From the NCBI RefSeq assembly GCF_000737765.1, contig NZ_JPRI01000002.1, positions 682,001-746,000 of the forward strand: 64,000 nucleotides of DNA, written 5' to 3'. The DNA is from Chryseobacterium vrystaatense. GTDB taxonomy: Bacteria > Bacteroidota > Bacteroidia > Flavobacteriales > Weeksellaceae. Position numbers and translations under genes: made by a program. A model generated the notes under the pieces. The model made no database searches. It saw only the letters and a program-made list of their open reading frames with translations, and was not told where the DNA came from. Shown in pieces: positions 7,097 through 16,304 of this stretch. Each line of letters starts with the position of its first letter. Positions within the stretch are counted from its first letter, which is position 1.

Positions 7097-8461
7097 TTAC
7101 CAGGTGTTTATTTTATAATTTTTCAGCAGAACTCCGCTGTAATAATTTCCTTTTATGCCCTCAGCGATCGGATGCAGAATTCTCGCTGCTCCATCCACAG
7201 AATCCAGCGGTGGAATATATCCCTGCTCAAACTGTTTCTTTCTCAGACTCTCTTTAGCTCCTGTGGAGATCCACCCCACGTCTACAGCACTCATATAAAT
7301 CTGATCGTTTTCGAATGCTCTTGCTGAGGTAAGTGTCATCATATTCAGTGCGGCTTTTGTCATATTCGTATGCGGATGAAATACCGTTTTATTACTATAG
7401 CTGAAAATACCTTCCGAAGACGTCACATTGATGATAAATTTCGCCTGAAATGCTGAGTTCTTCATTAAAGGTTTTAATTCTTTGATCAGAAAATAAGGAG
7501 CAATGTGATTGATCAGATTCACCTCTACCAGTTCATACATGGAAACTTCTTCCAGTGTAGAATTCCAGCTTGTCTTCTCTCTGTTGTCAACAGGCTGTCC
7601 AAAACGGGTAAGTGCCACCGGAGTTTCATCATTTTGCGCATATTCAAGTTTTGCGATTTCACTCGAAATTTCAGTCTGGTTGGGAAAAAGATTCTGAATA
7701 TTTTTAAATTCAACCAGCATTTCTCTTTCACGACTGATGATCGGAAGATAGTATTCATCGGGATATTTTATAGTTTGAGCAGCATTATTGATCAGTATAT
7801 CCAGCGTATCAAAACGGGTTTTATAAAAATCTATAAAATCCTGTATGGCCTTCAGATTTCTCAGATCCAATCCATATACCCAAAGTCTTTCTTTCCAGTC
7901 TTCGTAATCTGCTTCCTGCTGCATCATTTCCAGCGCCAATGCCGGAAAACGGGTTGTCAAAACCAAATTGGCCCCATTTCTTAGCAGTTTTAATGCTGTT
8001 GCCCACCCTACTTTTACTCTTCCTCCTGTCAAGATAACGTTTCTTCCTGTGAGGTCTGCCGTTTCAAACCGTTTTTCATAGTTTTCTGCGGCACATTTCG
8101 GGCACAGTCTTGTGTAGAAAGAATGGGCATATTGATAGCTCTGGTTACAGCAGTAGCAGTTTTTTGGAATCTGAAGCGGAGTAAGTTTCGTCTCATCTTT
8201 TTCGTCGTCATAAAAAGCAGAGTTCCCTGTTAATGCCTTTTGCATCAATACAGAATCAGAACTCACTGTAAGATCATGAGATTTCATCATGGAATAGTTT
8301 TCATGACGGATCTGTTTTTTAGCATTTTTATGAATTTTCGTGATCAATCCTGAAAATGTCTGATTGTCGGGGTTGAGAAATGGTTCATCTTTCAAGGCAT
8401 GTAGAACCTTGAGACATATTTCCCATTCGTTTTGCGAAAATTTTTGATCAGAGAGCTCCAT
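7097..8461 (-). CDS. SDR-fold protein with N-terminal zinc ribbon, catalytic Tyr missing
   Basis: 454 residues. Residues 1-100 are a helical extension; a zinc ribbon follows (CYCCNQ ... CPKC, about residues 101-123); then comes a short-chain dehydrogenase Rossmann domain with TGGRVKVGWATA for the dinucleotide, LDLRN, ILINNAAQT and INVTSSEGIFS carrying the catalytic Ser. In the usual YxxxK site the sequence is TNMTK: Lys is kept but Tyr is replaced by Thr. Redox chemistry is therefore doubtful and a binding or non-redox role is possible. It precedes tRNA-like elements D and C, and a 70-bp gap separates it from the upstream gene. Confidence 0.85.
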   Translation of the reverse strand: MELSDQKFSQNEWEICLKVLHALKDEPFLNPDNQTFSGLITKIHKNAKKQIRHENYSMMKSHDLTVSSDSVLMQKALTGNSAFYDDEKDETKLTPLQIPKNCYCCNQSYQYAHSFYTRLCPKCAAENYEKRFETADLTGRNVILTGGRVKVGWATALKLLRNGANLVLTTRFPALALEMMQQEADYEDWKERLWVYGLDLRNLKAIQDFIDFYKTRFDTLDILINNAAQTIKYPDEYYLPIISREREMLVEFKNIQNLFPNQTEISSEIAKLEYAQNDETPVALTRFGQPVDNREKTSWNSTLEEVSMYELVEVNLINHIAPYFLIKELKPLMKNSAFQAKFIINVTSSEGIFSYSNKTVFHPHTNMTKAALNMMTLTSARAFENDQIYMSAVDVGWISTGAKESLRKKQFEQGYIPPLDSVDGAARILHPIAEGIKGNYYSGVLLKNYKINTW

Positions 8462-8531
8462 AGCTTCAGTTTATATCTGCAAAATTATTTGTACAGTGCG
8501 CAATCTTTTTACGCAGTGACGAAATTATATT

Positions 8532-9182
8532 TTATTCGTTGATAAATTTTTCCAGAAAGCCAATCAGTTTCTTGCCTCCATGGCTCCAACGGATTCCGTG
8601 ACCTTCTTTTTCCCTGACTTCAAAAACAAGTCCGTGTTTATAATGAAAGAAAACATTCCACCAGGTTCTGTTGTCCAGAATATAAGTGATCTTTTCCATG
8701 ACTTTTTCCTGCTTCTGCTGATTATTTCCTTTGATCTCACCCCAGAACTGATCATCCATTCTTCCGATATGCTTTTCGCAGGCCCTCTGTGCAATAGTCA
8801 TTTCGCTGTTAAAAGGTTTCCGGCACGCTTCGAGCAGTACAGCATTCAAAGGCGGAACAGCATTTTCATCCCGGATGCTGGCAGAAGTAAGGCGCTGTCC
8901 GAGAATATTCAGCCAGTGTTCAAATGGAATTATTTCCAACTGTGATGCTTTAACCTCATCCGGAATATTGCTTTGAAATATATTGATAAACATTTCAAAA
9001 CTTTCTTTTCTGTCGGTTTTGATTTCTTCATTAAAATAGGGAAGATCCCACTCCACTCTGTCTTGCTGATATTTCCGGATGTTGCTTTCCATAGTCTGCA
9101 GGTGCTCTCCGGCAAGAACAGCCTGGTATCTTTCTTTCCAGGACATTGAAATTAATGGAATATAAGGGGTAAACCAATTCAT
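8532..9182 (-). CDS. Hypothetical protein between DUF434 and SDR genes
   Basis: 216 residues, no signal peptide, rich in Trp and aromatic residues (MNWFTPYIPLISMSWKER at the N-terminus; WWNVFFHYKHGLVFEVREKE near residue 175). I do not recognise the family. It starts 3 bp after the DUF434 stop, so both are almost certainly co-translated. Conservation of this pair next to the tRNA-like elements in other genomes would be the best clue to its role. Confidence 0.7.
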   Translation of the reverse strand: MNWFTPYIPLISMSWKERYQAVLAGEHLQTMESNIRKYQQDRVEWDLPYFNEEIKTDRKESFEMFINIFQSNIPDEVKASQLEIIPFEHWLNILGQRLTSASIRDENAVPPLNAVLLEACRKPFNSEMTIAQRACEKHIGRMDDQFWGEIKGNNQQKQEKVMEKITYILDNRTWWNVFFHYKHGLVFEVREKEGHGIRWSHGGKKLIGFLEKFINE

Positions 9183-9185
9183 TTT

Positions 9186-9899
9186 TTAAACCATTTTAAT
9201 GAGATGAACATCCAGTTTTTCTTCTGTAATCAGATACTCAATGAGATTAAACCATTGTTGGCAGTGATCTAAAATCCATGCATCTGAAGACACTGCAATT
9301 TCTGAGCTTTCCGCTAAAAATTTATCGGGATTGTACGCCAGCTCAGCTTCCCAGTTGAGTTGGTTTTCTTCTGCATAATCCAGAACCATCTGCTTGATCC
9401 GCCCGCTATTGGAAACCGGTTGATCAAAGATCCAGACCAGCTTACGGATTTCTGCTTTCTGAAAAAACAAAGCTGCCAGTTCTATTACCCTTTGGGTTTG
9501 ATTGACTCTTTTATACGTTCCATGAACACCTGAAAGATCGCGGAAACATCCGTCTGCTCCCTCAAAAATATATGCTCCTGAGAGCAGGCTTTCCAGCAAT
9601 ATTAATACATTAAAGCCGTCCAGATAAACAACTTTGTCTTTTAGCTCAGAAACCTCTGCCTGTTTGAGCTTTCTATTCCCGATCTGCTGAGCTGAAGCGG
9701 CCGCACCCCGTAATGCCTGAATCTGTCTTGTTTTCAGTCTGTATCTGTTTCCAACGAGTTCGGAAGAGGCTTTTTCGGGATAATCGCGGCTTAATAAATA
9801 CCGCATGTCCTGAGCTGCCATTTTTAGCTTATCAACCTGTTTTTGTGAACCGAACAGCCCATCATCTCCGGTATTTTTTCCGCGGTTTCTGTTATTCAT
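9186..9899 (-). CDS. DUF434 protein (predicted PIN/NYN-like nuclease)
   Basis: 237 residues from the ATG at 9897-9899; an upstream TTG is less likely. The N-terminal part is Lys/Arg-rich with LSRDYPEKASSELVGNRYRL, typical of DUF434 (COG2454). The rest has spaced acidic and polar motifs: VVYLDGFNVLILLES, ADGCFRDL, WIFDQPVSNSGRIK and AVSSDAWILD. Such an Asp pattern fits a PIN/NYN-type metal-dependent RNase fold, but activity is inferred. It is the first gene of the unit that contains the tRNA-like elements, so a tRNA-shaped substrate is an attractive hypothesis. Confidence 0.8.
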   Translation of the reverse strand: MNNRNRGKNTGDDGLFGSQKQVDKLKMAAQDMRYLLSRDYPEKASSELVGNRYRLKTRQIQALRGAAASAQQIGNRKLKQAEVSELKDKVVYLDGFNVLILLESLLSGAYIFEGADGCFRDLSGVHGTYKRVNQTQRVIELAALFFQKAEIRKLVWIFDQPVSNSGRIKQMVLDYAEENQLNWEAELAYNPDKFLAESSEIAVSSDAWILDHCQQWFNLIEYLITEEKLDVHLIKMV

Positions 9900-10048
9900 A
9901 TTCAAAAATAGTTTTTTAAACGGATAAATTTACACTTATCTGTTTCCTGACCTCTGTTTTGTATTGATTAATCAACATTTAAAATGTGGAGTTATACATT
10001 TTACAACAAAAGAGATATTTCGTACAACATTTTGATTTTCATAAGGAA

Positions 10049-10056
10049 TATGTTTG
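10049..10056 (+). promoter_or_regulatory. -7 promoter box for the DUF4822 gene
   Basis: TATGTTTG matches TAnnTTTG 21 bp before the ATG at 10078. A TTTG at 10031-10034 is present but 14 bp away, shorter than the usual spacing, so the -33 element is uncertain. Confidence 0.45.
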
Positions 10057-10077
10057 CAGTGAATAAAAATATCGATT

Positions 10078-10932
10078 ATGAATCCATTGAAAAAATTATG
10101 TTACCTGATGACAGCAATGATTTTGTCTGTTGCTTTTGTATCCTGTTCTGACAACGACGATGATGTTATTATTGAACAGATCACGCCCTCACAAATGCTT
10201 TCTTCTACTCCGTGGGAAACTACAGGGGCCAAAGATAAAAACGGACAGGCCGTGGACCTCAACAATCCCAGTGTGAATGGTTTTGTAGGTTTTGCGTATT
10301 TCAAAGCTGACGGAAATTTCGTTATATACGGACTGAATGATGTTTTAAGATCCCGGGGAACATGGTCTGTAGATCCTCAGGGCAAAACAAGAACCATTAC
10401 AGCACTGAATCCTGACGGAACTTCAATTTTCAGCCGTGTAGTAGATATTCTTGTATTGAATAAGAATGAATTCACTTACAGAATCTATACCAATCCGAGT
10501 GATCCTTCTGTCTATTACGATATTATCCATACCAGAACACCTCACGCTGAACCTGCCAATGGACAGCTTACGCTGGCTTCTACACCGTGGGAAACTACCG
10601 GAGCAAAAGACAGCAGCGGAAATCCGGTCCCTTTAGCAGATGCCAATGTAGCGAACTATGTAGGATATTCCTATTTTAAAGCGAATGGAACTTTTACTAT
10701 TTATGGATTAAACAATGTTCTTAGATCTCAGGGAACATGGTCTGTTTCTCCGGATGGAAAGAAAAGAACAATTACCGCATTAGATTCCAATGGAAATGTC
10801 ATTTTCACCAGAACGGTTGATATTCTGACTCTGAATCCTTCAGAATTTACTTACAGAATTACTCCTGATGCAGGAAACCCTTCTGTGTATTATGATATCA
10901 TCCACACGAAAGTGGATCATAAGGAACCATAG
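10078..10932 (+). CDS. DUF4822 lipoprotein with two tandem domains
   Basis: 284 residues. A lipoprotein signal peptide ends in the lipobox FVSC (Cys23), so it should be attached to a membrane. Two copies of a roughly 120-residue domain follow, each beginning TPWETTGAKD and running through GTWSV, a TITAL strand, VDIL and EFTYRI to PSVYYDIIHT. This matches DUF4822, here as an internal duplication. The function is unknown. Monocistronic with its own promoter and a strong terminator. Confidence 0.85.
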   Translation: MNPLKKLCYLMTAMILSVAFVSCSDNDDDVIIEQITPSQMLSSTPWETTGAKDKNGQAVDLNNPSVNGFVGFAYFKADGNFVIYGLNDVLRSRGTWSVDPQGKTRTITALNPDGTSIFSRVVDILVLNKNEFTYRIYTNPSDPSVYYDIIHTRTPHAEPANGQLTLASTPWETTGAKDSSGNPVPLADANVANYVGYSYFKANGTFTIYGLNNVLRSQGTWSVSPDGKKRTITALDSNGNVIFTRTVDILTLNPSEFTYRITPDAGNPSVYYDIIHTKVDHKEP

Positions 10933-10964
10933 ATCTTTTTTAATTGAGTTGATGATGAATGGAC

Positions 10965-10993
10965 AACCGGGCTCAAATTGAGCCCGGTTTTTC
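10965..10993 (+). terminator. Rho-independent terminator
   Basis: AACCGGGCTCAA pairs perfectly with TTGAGCCCGGTT and is followed by a T-run. It ends the DUF4822 transcript and faces the convergent hydrolase gene. Confidence 0.85.
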
Positions 10994-11019
10994 TGTATCT
11001 TTTATTTTAAAATAAGAAT

Positions 11020-12066
11020 TTACCAGGATTCTTGCCACCACTTTTTCCATGTTATTTCCCCCAGCTGATCCAGATTTACTTTTTCTCCAATCTTTGGATG
11101 CGTAACCGGCACATTGTTTTCTTCTGCATATTGTGAAACGAGTTCCAGGGGTTCAAACCAGGGATGCTGAGCCAATTTGAACTTGGAATTGTGAACAGGA
11201 ATAAAGTTTTCGGCTTTGAGTTCCTGAACTTCCTTAATGATCTGCTCTGGAAGACTGTGAATATAAGGCCACTTTTCGTTGTATTGTCCGCATTCCATAA
11301 CAGCCAGATCAAAGGGACCGTACTTTTCGCCGATCTCCGTAAAGTGGTTTCCATATCCGCTGTCGCCACCCAGAAAGAGTTTTTTGGACGGGGTTTCCAG
11401 TACGAAGGAAGTCCAAAGTGAAATATTGCGATTGAGTAATCTTCCGGAAAAATGTCTTGCAGGGGTCAGGGTAATTCTAAAACCATCTGCCATATCAATG
11501 CTTTCCCACCAGTTTCTTTCAATAATTCTATCTGCTTCCCATCCCCAGTACTCGAAATGCTGCCCGGTTCCTAACCCGCATATTACTTTACCTACTTTAT
11601 CCTTCAGAGTCTGAACAGTTGAATAATCCAGATGATCCCAATGGTCATGGGAAATGAACAAGACATCAATGTCCGGCATATCATCCGGTTTGTAATGGTC
11701 TGAGCCAGCAAAAGCTTTTATAGAGCCTGGCATTGGAGAAGCATTTCCACTGAAAACGGGATCTACGAGGAACTTCCTGCCGTCAATCTGCATGAAATAA
11801 GAGCTGTGCCCAAACCACACCAGAACATTTTCTTCAGGCTGGAGGTTTTTCAGATCTGTTATCACAAAAGGAATGGGAGATTTTGGGGTTACATTTTCAA
11901 TTTTGCACAAGGTCTGCAGGAGCAGTTTGGTCATACTTTCTCCTTCGAGCAATGCAGGGGTGGGTAGTATATTCTGAAACTTCCCATTGGCATAATTGGA
12001 AAGGGTATTGAAATAGGTTTTTCGTTTTTCATTGGGAAACTGTCCCATTTGTTTCTTTAAATTCAT
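11020..12066 (-). CDS. MBL-fold metal-dependent hydrolase (NAPE-PLD/UlaG-like)
   Basis: 348 residues of the metallo-beta-lactamase fold. Metal-binding motifs are SHDHWDHLDY (HxHxDH), the later His in PARHFSGR and GGDSGYG with its Asp; the N-terminal VWFGHSSYFMQIDG and FLVDPVF are typical of the NAPE-phospholipase D-like and UlaG-like branch. No signal peptide. The substrate cannot be told from sequence. Single gene, convergent with the DUF4822 gene and divergent from the receptor gene at 12346. Confidence 0.88.
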   Translation of the reverse strand: MNLKKQMGQFPNEKRKTYFNTLSNYANGKFQNILPTPALLEGESMTKLLLQTLCKIENVTPKSPIPFVITDLKNLQPEENVLVWFGHSSYFMQIDGRKFLVDPVFSGNASPMPGSIKAFAGSDHYKPDDMPDIDVLFISHDHWDHLDYSTVQTLKDKVGKVICGLGTGQHFEYWGWEADRIIERNWWESIDMADGFRITLTPARHFSGRLLNRNISLWTSFVLETPSKKLFLGGDSGYGNHFTEIGEKYGPFDLAVMECGQYNEKWPYIHSLPEQIIKEVQELKAENFIPVHNSKFKLAQHPWFEPLELVSQYAEENNVPVTHPKIGEKVNLDQLGEITWKKWWQESW

Positions 12067-12345
12067 TCCATTGTTTTTTTATGTTCCGAACCTTTTTATG
12101 CAGGATTAAATCAGAATAATAAATATAAGGATTAGATTTCTTATTTAGATACATCGACGAATAGAGCAAGCGTTTACTTTACTTTTACTTCCAAAATTTC
12201 AGCCCTGACTCCATATATTCTATTAACGGGCATCTTACAAAACAGTCCTGCATTTCACTTGTTTTGTTAACGTTTTACTAATTTTCTCAGTTTGATGTAA
12301 CAAACGTCCTTAAATAAGTGTCTTATTGGTGAAATATCACTTTGA

Positions 12346-14496
12346 ATGAAAAAAATTATATCTTCGGCTGCTTTATTAATGGGCTCTCTGTTTTTTGCAC
12401 AGGCCAAAAATGATACCATCAAGCAGAAGGAAAATCAGATTGAAGGAGTTACCTTAACCGCAAGAAAACCTACCGTAGAATCTAAAGCAGACAGAACGGT
12501 TTTTAATGTATCGAACAGTTCCATCTTAGCTGGAAACACCACTTGGGATGTTCTGAGAATGACTCCTTTGGTAAGTATAGATAATAATGATGCTGTAAAA
12601 GCAGAAGGTGAATCGGTAACGGTTTATATCAATGACAGAAAATCAGTTTTTACGGGTAAAGAATTAAAGGAATATCTGAAAACGATTCCTGCAGATAACC
12701 TGATGAAAATTGAAGTGATCACAAGTCCCTCATCACGCTATGAAAGCGCTGGTTCGGTGATCAATATCGTATTGAAAAAGAGAGATGATGAAGGAATGAA
12801 AGGGAGTGTGACGTTCAATAACAGACAGAATACAAAAAACTCACAGTATACCAACCTCAATCTTAATTATCATAAGAAAAATTTCACGCAGACCGTAGTG
12901 GGAAGTTACAGTGATAATACGTGGGCACAGAAGAATCTTTACATTAACTCTCTGTATCTGGATAATGACATTACCCAAACGAATAATGATAATATAAGCA
13001 GAAGCAAAAGTCCTTCGATATCTTCTACCTCAGAATACGAACTGAACGATAAAAATAATATAGGGGTGATCCTGGAATATTATCAGAGTAAAAGTACCAC
13101 GAATTCTGATTCTGATCTGGTCCGAACTAAAAATGGCGGTCCATTCGAATCTTATCATCAGGATCAGGATGCAACAGGGCGCTACCGGACCCTTGGCACC
13201 AATATTTTTTATAAATATTATGACAAGGAGAAAAACAGAATCCTTGACGTGAATGTGGGTTCCAACTACAATTCTCAGGAAAATAATGACGAATTTTTAA
13301 AAACATTTCATTCTTCATCAGATATTATACATACCGGAGTTAATTCACATGAGCAAACGCGGAACTACTATCTTAAAGTGGACTATACCCAACCTCTTGG
13401 AAAAGGCGGCAGTTTTGAAGTGGGTGGAAAAATGGATTTCAACAACAATGTGATCCCAAATAATCTGAACCTGTACGGAGGTTTAAATAAAGATAACCTC
13501 CGGACCAATGATGTTTTTCATTATGAAGATAACATCAACTCTCTTTATGCAAACTACAGCAAAACGTTCTTCGAAAAACTGGAAACCAGAGTCGGGCTCC
13601 GCTACGAGCATATCGATTTTAAAATGAGGCAGGATGTCGCCGGTACGGAAAGAAAAGATTCTTACGGTACGCTGCTTCCTAACTTATTGCTGAAATATTC
13701 TTTTTCCACTAAATTTGATTTAAGTTTAACGTATAACCGTAATCTGTGGCGCCCATGGTATTCGGAATTCAATCCATTCCTGGTACCGACCAATGAAGGA
13801 ACCTATTCACGCGGAAATATGGATCTTGAACCCAATCCGAGCCACAGGCTTTATATGAAATTCGGAATTCTTAAAAAGTATTTCATTTCTGCAAGGTATA
13901 CCTATACAGACAGGGACTATTGGACTTCTTTCGTTGTAGAGGATAAAAAAACGGTCAGTCTCCCGGCCAACCTCAACGGAAAGGTTCAAAAATATTACCT
14001 GTTTGCCAATACCAATCAGACGTTTTTTAAGAACAAACTGAACGTCAATGCCGGAGTGGGATGGTATTATATTGACAACCATGATTTCAACCAGATTAAT
14101 AAACTGGATGGTAAAGATTACATCAGTTATATTGGGGCATCTGCCAATTTATCGTACACCAATCTGTTTAACAAAAATATTAATCTTAGCGCGTGGGTAG
14201 AGCTTTCTAACCAGAATAACGGAAATTCCTATGCCAATAAGACCAATATTTTCCACAATATCTCCGCGACTAAACTATTTCCTAAGACACAGATGGAAGT
14301 CAGTCTTCAGCTGATGAATATTTTCAGCAGACCTGTTTTTGACAATACGTCTTACAGCCAGCAAGGAACGATTAGAAATTCCACAAGATCGGACTGGTAT
14401 GGATTTTCACTTTCGTTCGTGAAACGTTTCGGAAACCAGAAAGTAAAAGGTAATACGAAAACAGATGTAGAGAAAAACAGTGGTGGCGGAAAATAG
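12346..14496 (+). CDS. TonB-dependent-receptor-like outer membrane beta-barrel protein
   Basis: 716 residues. A signal peptide (KKIISSAALLMGSLFFAQA) is followed by a plug-like region (residues 30-150: IEGVTLTARKP, VLRMTPLVSID, VTVYINDRKS, IKVITSPSSRYE-type motif) and then a large barrel with many alternating aromatic strands. It lacks the N-terminal carboxypeptidase-regulatory domain of SusC proteins. This is the outer-membrane beta-barrel family seen in many Bacteroidota. No SusD partner is adjacent, so the ligand is unknown. The 279-bp region upstream shows no gene. Confidence 0.85.
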   Translation: MKKIISSAALLMGSLFFAQAKNDTIKQKENQIEGVTLTARKPTVESKADRTVFNVSNSSILAGNTTWDVLRMTPLVSIDNNDAVKAEGESVTVYINDRKSVFTGKELKEYLKTIPADNLMKIEVITSPSSRYESAGSVINIVLKKRDDEGMKGSVTFNNRQNTKNSQYTNLNLNYHKKNFTQTVVGSYSDNTWAQKNLYINSLYLDNDITQTNNDNISRSKSPSISSTSEYELNDKNNIGVILEYYQSKSTTNSDSDLVRTKNGGPFESYHQDQDATGRYRTLGTNIFYKYYDKEKNRILDVNVGSNYNSQENNDEFLKTFHSSSDIIHTGVNSHEQTRNYYLKVDYTQPLGKGGSFEVGGKMDFNNNVIPNNLNLYGGLNKDNLRTNDVFHYEDNINSLYANYSKTFFEKLETRVGLRYEHIDFKMRQDVAGTERKDSYGTLLPNLLLKYSFSTKFDLSLTYNRNLWRPWYSEFNPFLVPTNEGTYSRGNMDLEPNPSHRLYMKFGILKKYFISARYTYTDRDYWTSFVVEDKKTVSLPANLNGKVQKYYLFANTNQTFFKNKLNVNAGVGWYYIDNHDFNQINKLDGKDYISYIGASANLSYTNLFNKNINLSAWVELSNQNNGNSYANKTNIFHNISATKLFPKTQMEVSLQLMNIFSRPVFDNTSYSQQGTIRNSTRSDWYGFSLSFVKRFGNQKVKGNTKTDVEKNSGGGK

Positions 14497-14553
14497 AAAA
14501 AGTCATTTGATACTTCTTTAAAAACGGTAAAATATTTACCCAATACAATAAAT

Positions 14554-14590
14554 AAACAGCAGAGATCTCAGGATTTCTGCTGTTTTTATT
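14554..14590 (+). terminator. Rho-independent terminator after the barrel gene
   Basis: AAACAGCAGA pairs with TCTGCTGTTT across a 12-base loop, followed by a T-rich tract. Confidence 0.75.
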
Positions 14591-14735
14591 TTTTAGAATT
14601 AAAGACTAGAAACAATTTACTGCAAAGGCTCAAAGATCCTATCTGATCGATTGGACCACATTGTTTTAATGATTCTGGATGAGAGTATAAAAAATGGAAG
14701 TGGGTAGCTTTACATCAAATTAAAAAGTTATTCAG

Positions 14736-16229
14736 ATGGAAAAAAGTAATTTAACCAACAGAACGGGTGCTCCCATTTCAGACAATCAAAATATTTTAAC
14801 TGCCGGCCGCCGCGGACCTGCGCTTTTGCAGGATGTGTGGTTCTTAGAAAAGATGGCTCACTTTGACCGCGAAGTAATTCCGGAACGCAGAATGCATGCG
14901 AAGGGTTCTGGAGCGTATGGCGTTTTTACAGTGACTCATGATATTACAAAATATACAAAAGCGAATGTATTTGGAGAGATCGGAAAAGAAACTCCCTTGT
15001 TTATCCGTTTTTCAACAGTCGCCGGAGAAAGAGGGGCAGCTGATGCTGAACGGGATATCAGAGGTTTTGCCCTAAAATTCTATACTGAAGAAGGCAACTG
15101 GGATCTGGTAGGAAACAATACGCCTGTCTTCTTTCTGCGGGATCCTTTAAAGTTTCCGGATTTAAACCACGCCGTGAAACGGGATCCCCGCACCAATATG
15201 AGAAGTGCCGATAATAACTGGGATTTCTGGACTCTTCTGCCTGAATCCCTTCATCAGGTAACCATCACGATGAGTGACCGCGGATTACCCAAATCTTACC
15301 GTCATATGGATGGTTTCGGAAGCCATACCTACAGTTTTATCAACAGCGAACAAAAACGTTTCTGGGTTAAATTTCATTTCAAAACCCAACAGGGAATAGA
15401 AAATCTCACCAATGCTGAAGCTAAAGCAATGATTGCTGAAGACAGGGAAAGCCACCAGAGAGACTTGTACGAAAATATAGAAAACGGCAATTTCCCAACG
15501 TGGAAAATGTATATTCAGGTGATGGAAGAGGCTGATGCCGACACTTATCACATCAACCCATTTGATTTAACGAAAGTCTGGCCTCACGGAGATTATCCGA
15601 TGATCCCTGTAGGAGAATTTACCCTCAACCGAAATCCTTCCAATTATTTCGCGGAAGTTGAGCAGGCTGCATTCAACCCTTCTTCTATCGTTCCGGGAAT
15701 TGGTTTTTCTCCTGATAAAATGCTGCAGGGACGTTTGTTCTCTTATGGTGATACCCAGCGTTACCGTTTAGGAGTAAACCATCATCAGATTCCTGTGAAT
15801 GCTCCAAAGTGCCCTTATATGTCTTATCACCGTGACGGTGCGATGCGTACTGATGGAAATTACGGAAGTAAGATCGGTTACGAGCCGAACAGTTTCAGCC
15901 AGTGGCAGGAGCAGTCGGCTTTTCAGGAACCTCCTTTAGCCTTATCTGGAAATGCTGACCACTGGGATCACCGCGAAGATGATGATTATTTCAGCCAGCC
16001 AGGAAATCTCTTCAGACTCATGACTGACGAACAGAAGCAGCAGTTATTTAACAATACAGCAGAGGCTGTAGGAGATGCGCAGCAGTTTATCCAGATCCGT
16101 CACATCAGAAACTGTTATAAGGCAGATCCGCAGTATGGAAAAGGTGTAGCGAAAGCTCTTAATCTTCCATGGGAAACTGTCTGTGATTTTGAAGGCTATG
16201 AAATGAAAAAAATAACAGATATGGAATAA
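14736..16229 (+). CDS. katA: Monofunctional heme catalase
   Basis: Dismutates hydrogen peroxide to water and oxygen. 497 residues, the size of clade 3 small-subunit catalases. Catalytic His54 is in [12 protein letters not shown], the distal Asn in GNNTPVFF near residue 127, and the proximal heme Tyr in [14 protein letters not shown] near residue 337. No signal peptide, so cytoplasmic. It lies just upstream of a cbb3-oxidase gene, but a hairpin at its stop codon suggests mostly separate transcripts. Confidence 0.96.
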   Translation: MEKSNLTNRTGAPISDNQNILTAGRRGPALLQDVWFLEKMAHFDREVIPERRMHAKGSGAYGVFTVTHDITKYTKANVFGEIGKETPLFIRFSTVAGERGAADAERDIRGFALKFYTEEGNWDLVGNNTPVFFLRDPLKFPDLNHAVKRDPRTNMRSADNNWDFWTLLPESLHQVTITMSDRGLPKSYRHMDGFGSHTYSFINSEQKRFWVKFHFKTQQGIENLTNAEAKAMIAEDRESHQRDLYENIENGNFPTWKMYIQVMEEADADTYHINPFDLTKVWPHGDYPMIPVGEFTLNRNPSNYFAEVEQAAFNPSSIVPGIGFSPDKMLQGRLFSYGDTQRYRLGVNHHQIPVNAPKCPYMSYHRDGAMRTDGNYGSKIGYEPNSFSQWQEQSAFQEPPLALSGNADHWDHREDDDYFSQPGNLFRLMTDEQKQQLFNNTAEAVGDAQQFIQIRHIRNCYKADPQYGKGVAKALNLPWETVCDFEGYEMKKITDME

Positions 16230-16250
16230 GGTCTCTGACCTTATTCTTTT
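16225..16250 (+). terminator. Terminator overlapping the katA stop codon
   Basis: GAATAAGGTC and GACCTTATTC form a perfect 10-bp stem with a TCT loop, followed by TTTTA. The katA TAA stop lies inside the left arm. The short T-run may make it leaky toward ccoNO. Confidence 0.7.
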
Positions 16251-16304
16251 ATCCTTTTCTCCCCTGATTATTTACCTTAAACCTTATGCAAACCAAATAT
16301 TGAA

